32,588 nucleotides of DNA. Origin: Gryllotalpicola ginsengisoli DSM 22003. GTDB taxonomy: Bacteria; Actinomycetota; Actinomycetes; Actinomycetales; Microbacteriaceae. How positions within the stretch are numbered: the first letter of the stretch is position 1; every line of letters begins with the position of its first letter. The notes under the pieces were generated by a model. The model was given only the letters and a program-made list of their open reading frames with translations, had not been told where the DNA came from and made no database searches. Positions 24,185 through 32,588 of this stretch are shown here, one piece after another. The stretch lies in NCBI RefSeq assembly GCF_000419445.1, contig NZ_AULK01000006.1, positions 1 through 32,588 on the forward strand. Reading direction: 5' to 3'. Made by a program: the position numbers and the translations under genes.

Positions 24185-25411
24185 TCAGGCGGGCAGCAGC
24201 GCCCGCATCCACTCCACGACGGCCGGAGTGCTGAAGGCGAGCCACCAGCCGATGCCGATCTGCACGGCTGCCACCAGCCCGATGCCGACTGTCGCGCCGC
24301 GGGAGCGCACCGTCGGGATGAGCGCGAACGAGAACGCCGTCATGGTGAGGAACGTCGCCCCGGCGGAGTCTCCGGAGGCGAGGCCCAGCAGCATCGCGAT
24401 GATGTGCGACGCGTAGACGATCGCCGCCACGGCGATCGCGATGGGCCGGCGCAGGATGAGGGCCACGACGCAAGCGGCGAGCAGGCTCGCGGCGATGGGG
24501 ATGCCGCCGTTGGAGGTGATCAGCTGCCAGGCGGTGGCGTGGGTGGGCGCGTTCGTGCCGAGGGCCGCGAACAGCTGCCCGGGATCGCGGGCGCGGAAGG
24601 CGAGCTCCAGCAGCACCCAGGTCACGAACGCGGCCACGGTCGGGAACAGCAGCACCACCACGACGGCGACGCGCATGCGGGCCGCCGATCGCCGCGGCAC
24701 CAGCACGGGCGCGGTGGCCGCGGCAGCGAGCACGAGGGCGATGCCGACGCGGCTCGTGAGAGCCGCGGACATGAACAACAGCCCGGCGCGGAACCCCGAG
24801 CGGGTCGCATCCCACCGGGCGAAGCGGAGCATGTCGAGCAGCCCGATGCCGAAAAGGGCCGAGGCGACGAACAGCGAACTGAACTGCGTGGCGAGGTAGA
24901 AGGTGATCGGGTTCGCGGCGACCGCCAGGATGAGCACGGCGATCACCGTGCCGGGCATCCGCCGGCGCACCAGGAACTGGAGCATCTCTTGCACGAAGAA
25001 GCCCGCCGCGAGCGCCCCGACGATCCCCAGGGCGAGCTCGCCGCCGGGGAAGGTGATCGTCAGCAACGCGGTCACGAGATCTGCCAGCGGCGGGTACAAC
25101 TCGCCGATGAGCTTCAGACTCGAGCCGGACCAGTCGAGCTTGCCGACGTTGGCGATCACGCGGTCGATCGGGGACGACGGAAGCGGCATCCGTGAGCCCC
25201 AGACCGCCACCGCGAGGTACGGCAGTGCGAACGCCGCGCGCAGCGCCCAGCGAGCCCAGGCCGCCTGGGGGAACGGCGAGAGGTGCGCGAGCGGACGCAG
25301 CCGCGCCGCCCGCCGCCCGCGCTCGCGCGGCACGACCTGGGCGGTCGGGACCAGGACCAGGGCACCCGTGGGCGGCTGCGACGTCTCAGTTCTGCTGGGC
25401 GGTGAGCCCAT
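24185..25411 (-). CDS. Polytopic membrane protein paired with a GT2 synthase
   Basis: This 408-residue protein has an Arg/Pro-rich cytoplasmic N-terminus and about 9-10 hydrophobic helices. A loop after the first helix (SPIDRVIANVGKLDWSGSSLKLIGELYPPLADL) has Asp and Glu residues in an extracytoplasmic position. This and the spacing recall GT-C-type membrane glycosyltransferases, but no diagnostic motif was recognised and the call stays general. Its ATG at 25411 lies inside the 3' end of the GT2 gene (26-base overlap), so the two are co-translated and probably act in the same surface-glycan pathway. The stop is followed by a REP-like element. Confidence 0.72.
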   Translation of the reverse strand: MGSPPSRTETSQPPTGALVLVPTAQVVPRERGRRAARLRPLAHLSPFPQAAWARWALRAAFALPYLAVAVWGSRMPLPSSPIDRVIANVGKLDWSGSSLKLIGELYPPLADLVTALLTITFPGGELALGIVGALAAGFFVQEMLQFLVRRRMPGTVIAVLILAVAANPITFYLATQFSSLFVASALFGIGLLDMLRFARWDATRSGFRAGLLFMSAALTSRVGIALVLAAAATAPVLVPRRSAARMRVAVVVVLLFPTVAAFVTWVLLELAFRARDPGQLFAALGTNAPTHATAWQLITSNGGIPIAASLLAACVVALILRRPIAIAVAAIVYASHIIAMLLGLASGDSAGATFLTMTAFSFALIPTVRSRGATVGIGLVAAVQIGIGWWLAFSTPAVVEWMRALLPA

Positions 25412-27086
25412 GGTCGGTCTTCTCCCAGTAGTGCGGCTTGGTGATCAGTTGCCACAGCGCCTTGTATGCGGCGATCGAATGCAGGATCCAGTAGGCCGGG
25501 TTCAGCAGCGCCCACAGCACCAGACGCAACCGCTTCTGACTGAACGGGCCGAGCATGTTGACGTAGACCATGATCGCGTTGCCGATCAGGAAGTTGAACA
25601 GCATGATCCACGCCGCCCAGGTCGGCACGACGGTCTCGACCAGCTCGCCCGGAATGAACGGCGACGCGGCCACCAGCACGTACGAGGGCAGCACCGCCAG
25701 AAACGTGACCGGCGTTCCGGCGATCAGCAGCACGAACCCGAGGAACGGAACGACACCGATCTGACGGATGAGAGCGCGCGGCCGCCTGGCGTGCACCAGC
25801 GTGGTCTGCATGTAGCCCTTGATCCAACGGCTGCGCTGCCGCACGAAGTTGGGGATGCTGGTGTTCGCCTCCTCCATGGTCGTCGAGTCGATGACGCCGA
25901 CACGGTAACCGCGGGCGCTGGCACGGATGCCCAGGTCGGCGTCCTCCGTGACGTTGTAGGGATCCCACCCGCCGAGCTCGCGCAGCATCTGCGTGCGGAA
26001 GTGATTGGACGTGCCGCCCAGCGGGATCGGCAGCCGTGTCGCCTCGAGCCCGGGAAGCATGTAGTAGAACCAGAACCCGTACTCGAGGGTGAACATGCGG
26101 GTCAGCGCGTTCTCCTCATCGTTGAAGAAGCTCAGCGCCGCCTGCAGGCAGACCAGGCTGCGGGAACCGTTGCGGAACGCGACCACCGCCTTCTTCAGCT
26201 GGTCGGGCTCGGGCGTGTCCTCCGCGTCGTAGATCACCAGCAGCTCGCCCGAGGCGACGAACAGTCCGACGTTGCACGCCCGCGGCTTGGTCTGCGGATA
26301 CCCGCGCGGAACGACGACGACGTGGAAGTTGGGTGGCGGATCGCTCGCAGCAACGGCCGCACGGGTCTCGTCGTCCTCTTCCTCGGTGAGGATCAGCACC
26401 TCGAGCTTGTGGGCCGGGTAGTCGAGCCCGCCGAGGTTGCCGATCAGTTGGGCGACGATGTTGGCCTCGCGGAACACCGGGACGAGCACCGTGTACACCG
26501 GCAGGTCTTCGTCACGCAGCTGCTCGATCTGCCGGCGCCCCACCCGTTCGACATGGTCGTAGCGGGCGCCGACCATCGACAGCACGTACTTGAACAGGAT
26601 CGCGAACAGGAACGCGAGGCTCGAGCCGCCGATGACGACCAGCAGGGTCGCGCGGGGCCACAGCGCGAGGCATCCGATCAACACGGCGACGGCGACGAGC
26701 AGCACGACCAGCTGTGAGCGGGTGACGACGCGGCGGGCCGAGAGCATCGGCTCGCGCTCGTAGAGCTGATTCGCGGCGTCGTGGGCGACGGCATGTGAGA
26801 ACACACGGAGCAGGGTCCGACGCATCGCCCAGGTCTCGGTGGCCACCCACTCGACGCGGGCCGCGAGAAGCCGCTCGGCGTGCGCGGTGAGCTCGGGCGA
26901 GGGCGCGACGGCAACGGCGGCGAGCACGGTAACTGCGTCGAGGCGGCGCAGCGGCATCCAGCCTTCGTCGACGAAGCTCTGACCGGAGAACGAGCGGATC
27001 AGCTCCTCATCCAGCGCCTCGCCCTCCACGTCGACGACAGGAAGCTCCACTCGGTCAGTAGACCGAGAAGTGCGGCCGTTGGTCAA
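25386..27086 (-). CDS. Processive GT2 (cellulose-synthase-like) glycosyltransferase
   Basis: The 566-residue membrane enzyme has an N-terminal soluble part (about 1-120) with a GSPII_E-N-like look (SFSGQSFVDEGWMPLRRLDAV). Two helices (about 125-170), a cytoplasmic GT2 domain and four C-terminal helices follow. GT2 motifs are VPVFREANIV (203), YDAEDTPEPDQL (DxD-type, 287-290), GGTSNHF, NVTEDADLG (380-382) and QRSRWIKG (417-424, the QxxRW motif of processive synthases). It probably extends a polysaccharide and threads it through the membrane. The TTG at 27086 is the furthest start. GTG at 27050 (VELPVVDVEG) is an alternative and lies in an inverted repeat, CTCGGTC-agta-GACCGAG (27050-27067). 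Confidence 0.85.
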   Translation of the reverse strand: MTNGRTSRSTDRVELPVVDVEGEALDEELIRSFSGQSFVDEGWMPLRRLDAVTVLAAVAVAPSPELTAHAERLLAARVEWVATETWAMRRTLLRVFSHAVAHDAANQLYEREPMLSARRVVTRSQLVVLLVAVAVLIGCLALWPRATLLVVIGGSSLAFLFAILFKYVLSMVGARYDHVERVGRRQIEQLRDEDLPVYTVLVPVFREANIVAQLIGNLGGLDYPAHKLEVLILTEEEDDETRAAVAASDPPPNFHVVVVPRGYPQTKPRACNVGLFVASGELLVIYDAEDTPEPDQLKKAVVAFRNGSRSLVCLQAALSFFNDEENALTRMFTLEYGFWFYYMLPGLEATRLPIPLGGTSNHFRTQMLRELGGWDPYNVTEDADLGIRASARGYRVGVIDSTTMEEANTSIPNFVRQRSRWIKGYMQTTLVHARRPRALIRQIGVVPFLGFVLLIAGTPVTFLAVLPSYVLVAASPFIPGELVETVVPTWAAWIMLFNFLIGNAIMVYVNMLGPFSQKRLRLVLWALLNPAYWILHSIAAYKALWQLITKPHYWEKTDHGLTAQQN

Positions 27087-27113
27087 GCCAACAGCGGGAA
27101 TTCGCTGCGAGCG

Positions 27114-27150
27114 CGGGTCTCCATTCGCCCTGCGGGCGAGTCGACCAGCG
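27114..27150 (+). repeat. REP-like element, CATTC/AGTCGACC type
   Basis: CGGGTCTCCATTC and GAGTCGACCAGCG flank the stem TCGCCC-tgc-GGGCGA, the same stem as at 24134. It lies in the 81-base gap between mqo (stop at 27168) and the GT2 gene. Confidence 0.85.
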
Positions 27151-27167
27151 GGGACGGCGGGCGGCGA

Positions 27168-28640
27168 CTACTTGGGCAGGCCGAGGGTGGCGGCGGTGCG
27201 CTCCATGGTGGCGTGGGCGAGCTCGGGGTTCTCGTCGAGCTTCTGCCCGAGGGTCGGGATGAGCGACTTGAGCCCCTCCTGCCATGTGCCCGCGTACTCG
27301 TCGGGGAAGCAGGTCTTGAGCACGTCGAGCATGATCGAGACCGCCGTCGAGGCGCCCGGCGAGGCGCCGAGCAGGCCGACGATCGAGCCATCCGTGTGCG
27401 CCACGACCTCGGTGCCGAACTGCAGCACGCCGCCCTTCTTCGGATCCTTCTTGATCACCTGGGCGCGCTGGCCGGCGGTGATCAGCTCCCAGTCCTTCGG
27501 CTCGGCCGACGGCATGAACTTGCGCAGTTCGTCGAACTTCTGCTTCTTGGTGAGGGTCAGCTGGCCGATCAGGTACTTGAGCAGCACCATGTTGTCCTTG
27601 GCCACAGAGAGGTAGGGCCAGATGTTGCTGGGGCGGATGCCCGCCGGCAGGTCGAGGATGCTGCCGTACTTGAGGAACTTGGGGTCGGCGCCCGCGTACG
27701 GGCCGAACAGCAGCGACGCCTCGCCGTCGACGATGCGCTTGTCGAGGTGCGGCACGCTCATGGGCGGGGCGCCGGCCTCGGCCTGCGAGTAGACCTTCGC
27801 GTTGTGCTTGGCGACGACCTCGGGGTTCGTCGTCTTGTAGAACTCGCCGCTGATCGGGAAGGTGCCGTAGCCGTTCGCCTCGGGGATGCCCGCCTTCTGC
27901 AGCAGCTTGAGCGCCCATCCGCCCGCGCCGACGAACACGAAGGGCGCCTCGATGGTGAAGGTGCGCTGCTCGACCAGCTGGCGCACGGTCAGCTGCCAGG
28001 CGCCGGCCTTCGTCTTGCGCAGGCCGCGCACCTCGGAGTTGAGGCGCAGCTCGGCGCCGCCCGAGACCAGGTTGTCGATGAGCTTCTTGGTGAGCGTGCC
28101 GAAGTTGACGTCCGTGCCGGCGATGGACCGGGTGGCGGCGAAGTGCTCGCGCCGGTCGCGCTTGTACATGAGCAGCGGCGCCCACTCGGCGACCTGGGCG
28201 CGATCCTCGGTGAACTCCAGCTCTTCGAAGAGAGTGTGCTGCTTGAGCGTCTGGTACCGCATGCGCAGGTACTCGATGTCGCTCGGCTTGCGCACGAAGG
28301 TCATGTGCGGGGCGGGGTTGATGAACGACTTCGCCTCGCCGAGCTTGCCCTCCTCCACCAGCGTCGCCCAGAACTGGCGGCTCTGCTGGAACTGCTCGTT
28401 GATCTGGATGGCCTTGGCCGGGTCGTCGGGGTGCGGCATGTAGTTCAGCTCGCACAGCGCACTGTGGCCCGTGCCCGCGTTGTTCCACGGGTTCGAGCTC
28501 TCTTCCGCGACCGAGCCCAGGCGCTCGACGATGACGATGGACCAATCGGGGCGCACCCGCTTGAGGAAGGTGCCGAGTGTGGCGGACATGATTCCGCCGC
28601 CGATCAAGACCACGTCGACGGGGGCTTGGGAGCTACTCAC
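27168..28640 (-). CDS. mqo: Malate:quinone oxidoreductase
   Basis: The 490-residue peripheral membrane flavoprotein oxidises malate to oxaloacetate and passes electrons to quinones. It is an alternative to NAD-dependent malate dehydrogenase. The FAD-binding motif is VVLIGGGIMSATLG at the N-terminus. Other family blocks are SSNPWNNAGTGHSALCELNY, QINEQFQQSRQFW, FVFVGAGGWALKLLQKAGI, GFxxSGEFYKT-like YGTFPISGEFYKTTN and LLGASPGASTAVSIMLDVL. GTG at 28640 begins SSSQAPVDVVLIG and has a weak GGATG upstream. Its length is typical. It is flanked on both sides by REP-like elements. Confidence 0.95.
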   Translation of the reverse strand: MSSSQAPVDVVLIGGGIMSATLGTFLKRVRPDWSIVIVERLGSVAEESSNPWNNAGTGHSALCELNYMPHPDDPAKAIQINEQFQQSRQFWATLVEEGKLGEAKSFINPAPHMTFVRKPSDIEYLRMRYQTLKQHTLFEELEFTEDRAQVAEWAPLLMYKRDRREHFAATRSIAGTDVNFGTLTKKLIDNLVSGGAELRLNSEVRGLRKTKAGAWQLTVRQLVEQRTFTIEAPFVFVGAGGWALKLLQKAGIPEANGYGTFPISGEFYKTTNPEVVAKHNAKVYSQAEAGAPPMSVPHLDKRIVDGEASLLFGPYAGADPKFLKYGSILDLPAGIRPSNIWPYLSVAKDNMVLLKYLIGQLTLTKKQKFDELRKFMPSAEPKDWELITAGQRAQVIKKDPKKGGVLQFGTEVVAHTDGSIVGLLGASPGASTAVSIMLDVLKTCFPDEYAGTWQEGLKSLIPTLGQKLDENPELAHATMERTAATLGLPK

Positions 28641-28666
28641 CCCAGCATCCTATTTGGTGCGCTCTC

Positions 28667-28701
28667 GGTCTCCATTCAGCCTGCGGCTGAGTCGACCAGC
28701 G
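28667..28701 (+). repeat. REP-like element, TCAGCC stem
   Basis: GGTCTCCATTC and GAGTCGACCAGCG flank TCAGCC-tgc-GGCTGA. It is the first of four copies in the 161-base gap between mqo and asd. Confidence 0.85.
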
Positions 28702-28720
28702 GCGGGCGGAGCCCGATGAT

Positions 28721-28749
28721 CGACTCACGCGCAGCGTGAATGGAGATCG
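28721..28749 (-). repeat. REP-like element, inverted copy, TCACGC stem
   Basis: Read on the minus strand it is GATCTCCATTC followed by the stem ACGC-tgc-GCGT and GAGTCG. It is in the opposite orientation to its neighbours and lacks the final ACCAGCG. Confidence 0.8.
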
Positions 28750-28757
28750 AAGGGGCG

Positions 28758-28794
28758 CGGGTCTCCATTCAGCCTGCGGCTGAGTCGACCAGCG
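28758..28794 (+). repeat. REP-like element, TCAGCC stem
   Basis: CGGGTCTCCATTC and GAGTCGACCAGCG flank TCAGCC-tgc-GGCTGA, identical in stem to the copy at 28667. Confidence 0.85.
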
Positions 28795-28800
28795 GGTCCG

Positions 28801-29875
<1,075 letters not shown>

Positions 29876-29881
29876 TCAGGT

Positions 29882-29902
29882 CCGCGGCCGAGACGGCCGC
29901 GG
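29882..29902 (-). other. Hairpin 1 between lysC and asd
   Basis: CCGCGGCCG-aga-CGGCCGCGG is a perfect 9-bp stem with a three-base loop, 19 bases upstream of the asd start. It may be a processing site, an attenuator or a block to exonucleases. Confidence 0.5.
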
Positions 29903-29913
29903 GAACGGGCCGC

Positions 29914-29937
29914 GCGAAGGCCAGAAATGGCCTTCGC
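29914..29937 (-). other. Hairpin 2 between lysC and asd
   Basis: GCGAAGGCCA and TGGCCTTCGC form a perfect 10-bp stem with a four-base loop (GAAA on the plus strand, TTTC on the transcript strand) two bases after the lysC stop. There is no T-run, so partial termination or mRNA stabilisation is more likely than full termination. Confidence 0.55.
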
Positions 29938-29939
29938 CC

Positions 29940-31244
<1,305 letters not shown>

Positions 31245-31327
31245 GGGCGTACTCCTCCGGGCCTGGTGGGACTTTTCCACATTCTATGGGGGCGTTACGG
31301 GGGGATTACGCGCGGCCGCCCGCCCCA

Positions 31328-31385
31328 CGCTGGTCGAGTAGCCGCGCCGGGTCTCCATTCACGCTCCGCGTGAGTCGACCGGCGG
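31328..31385 (+). repeat. REP-like elements, half plus full copy
   Basis: A reversed half copy of the 18743 type (CGCTGGTCGAGTAG, 31328-31341) is followed by a full copy (31349-31385). In the full copy CGGGTCTCCATTC and GAGTCGACCGGCG flank TCACGC-tcc-GCGTGA. They lie between the divergent lysC and DAO-family genes. Confidence 0.8.
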
Positions 31386-31407
31386 GTGGCCCGCATACGC
31401 TGGCCTC

Positions 31408-32487
31408 ATGAGCGCAGCGCGGGTGGTCGTCGTCGGTTCCGGGGTCGCGGGGGCGGCGACGGCGTTCGGGTTGGCGCGGCGCGGGGCATCCGTCACCGTG
31501 GTCGACGCGGGGCTCGCCGGGCGCGCGACGGCGGCCGGTGCGGGGATCATCCAGCCGTGGTCGGTGCGGCGCGAGGGCGAGTTCTACGAGCTGTACGCCG
31601 CGGGCGCCGCGTTCTACCCCGAACTCGTCTCGGCGCTTGCCGAACACGGGGTCGACGACATCGGCTACAAGGTCACCGGCGCGCTGCTCGTCTCGGAGGA
31701 CGCCGCCGAACTCGACGAGGCCGAGGCCCGGCTCACCGCCCGGCAGCCGGACGCGCCCCCGATGGGCGAGCTGCGGCGACTGACCTCGGCGCAGGCGACC
31801 GAGCTGTTCCCTCCGCTGGGGCCGCGCCTCGACGCGGTGCTGATCGGCGGCGGGGCGCGGGTCGACGGGCGGATGCTGCAGGCCGGACTGCTGCTGGCCG
31901 CGCAGTCGCTCGGAGCACGGGTGCTCGACGACGAGGCGACGCTGGAGGCATCCGATCGCGGTCTGTCGCTCGTCGTCGGCGAGGGCGAGACGCTCGAGGC
32001 CGACGCGATCGTCGTCGCCTGCGGGGCGTGGACCAACCGGGTGCTCGAGCCGACCGGCGCGCGCGTGCCCGTCGAGCCGCAGAAGGGGCAGATCACGCAC
32101 CTGCGCGTCGCCGCCGACACGTCGGCGTGGCCGGTGGTCTCGCCGTTCGCGTCGCACTACCTGCTGGCATTCGACGACTCGCGCGTCGTGGTCGGGGCGA
32201 CGCGCGAGACGGGCAGCGGCTTCGACACCCGGATCACGGCGCAGGGGCAGCTCGAGGTGCTGCACAACGCGCTGTCGGTGGCGCCGGGGCTCGCGCACGC
32301 GGCGATCATCGAGACGCGCGTGGGGCTGCGGCCTCTGCCCGTTGGCGAGTTGCCGACGGTGGGGCCTGTGGCGACGGATGCCTCGGGCCCGGCGCTCTTC
32401 GTCAACGCCGGCTTCGGTGCCGCCGGGCTGACGATGGGGCCGCTCGTGGGCGACCGGCTCGCGGCGCAGGTGCTCGACGGGGTATAG
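31408..32487 (+). CDS. FAD-dependent oxidoreductase, DAO family
   Basis: The 359-residue protein is a D-amino-acid-oxidase-like flavoenzyme. It has the FAD motif VVVVGSGVAGAATAFGLARRG (residues 6-26) with the acidic end of strand 2 (VVDAGLAG). A second FAD-contact strand is DAIVVACGAWTNRVL. The C-terminal GLRPLPVGELPTVGPV and NAGFGAAGLTMGPLVGDRLA are typical of glycine oxidase, sarcosine oxidase and D-amino-acid dehydrogenase relatives. It oxidises an amine or amino acid. The substrate cannot be fixed from sequence. ATG at 31408 directly begins the fold. It is a single gene, divergent from lysC, followed by REP-like repeats. Confidence 0.85.
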   Translation: MSAARVVVVGSGVAGAATAFGLARRGASVTVVDAGLAGRATAAGAGIIQPWSVRREGEFYELYAAGAAFYPELVSALAEHGVDDIGYKVTGALLVSEDAAELDEAEARLTARQPDAPPMGELRRLTSAQATELFPPLGPRLDAVLIGGGARVDGRMLQAGLLLAAQSLGARVLDDEATLEASDRGLSLVVGEGETLEADAIVVACGAWTNRVLEPTGARVPVEPQKGQITHLRVAADTSAWPVVSPFASHYLLAFDDSRVVVGATRETGSGFDTRITAQGQLEVLHNALSVAPGLAHAAIIETRVGLRPLPVGELPTVGPVATDASGPALFVNAGFGAAGLTMGPLVGDRLAAQVLDGV

Positions 32488-32503
32488 AGGTCTGCTGCGC
32501 CGC

Positions 32504-32588
32504 GGGTCTCCATTCAGCCGCTGCGCGGCTGAGTCGACCAGCGGAGGGGTGGGCCGCTGCGCGGCTGAGTCGACCAGCGGAGGGGTGG
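32504..32588 (+). repeat. REP-like element with tandem 36-base duplication
   Basis: CGGGTCTCCATTC is followed by the stem TCAGCCGC-tgc-GCGGCTGA and GTCGACCAGCG. The 36 bases at 32517-32552 are repeated exactly at 32553-32588, which is the window edge, so further copies may follow. It lies 17 bases after the DAO-family stop. Confidence 0.85.

Noticed and set aside
26880-28739. 619-codon open frame antisense to mqo
   Set aside because: It crosses two repeats and a gene boundary, and its composition is that of a shadow frame.

Overview
The window is high-GC DNA with actinobacterial genes. The F420-dependent glucose-6-phosphate dehydrogenase, the Rv2578c-type radical SAM protein, the LAXTG-type wall protein and very frequent GCATCCG/CGGATGC words point to a member of the Microbacteriaceae. 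The family placement is an inference. No rRNA, tRNA or CRISPR array was seen.

Layout. Bases 1-1489 are a complete ISL3-type insertion sequence whose left end is base 1 of the window. Bases 1564-15467 are an exopolysaccharide locus of the Wzx/Wzy type. It holds a LAXTG wall protein, a DUF4012 protein, a flippase, four GT-B glycosyltransferases, a polymerase, an initiating phosphoglycosyl transferase, a low-molecular-weight tyrosine phosphatase and a Wzz/BY-kinase. Its middle (about 4.3-11.5 kb) is visibly richer in A/T and rare codons than its ends. The minus-strand genes are joined by 1-14 base overlaps. Bases 15660-17127 carry a two-gene module (HTH protein plus AbiEii-like nucleotidyltransferase) preceded by a 36-base palindrome that covers the ribosome binding site and the first start base.

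From 17.1 kb on the content is ordinary chromosome. It includes a CPBP protease, an SGNH hydrolase, small hypothetical genes, fgd, a 56-residue Cys/His protein, thymidine kinase, a radical SAM protein, a membrane protein overlapping a processive GT2 synthase, mqo, asd, lysC and a DAO-family oxidase. The lysC-asd pair feeds the aspartate amino-acid family.

The 18.7-32.6 kb part is dense in short interspersed repeats of at least three types. One is a REP-like element with constant flanks and a variable but always self-complementary stem. One is a GAAACCACA-type element with inverted ends that covary between copies. One is a tandem array of about 31-base units. None was seen inside the polysaccharide locus, in line with that locus having a different history. 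The best candidates for something undescribed are the palindrome-controlled two-gene module and the two covarying repeat families.
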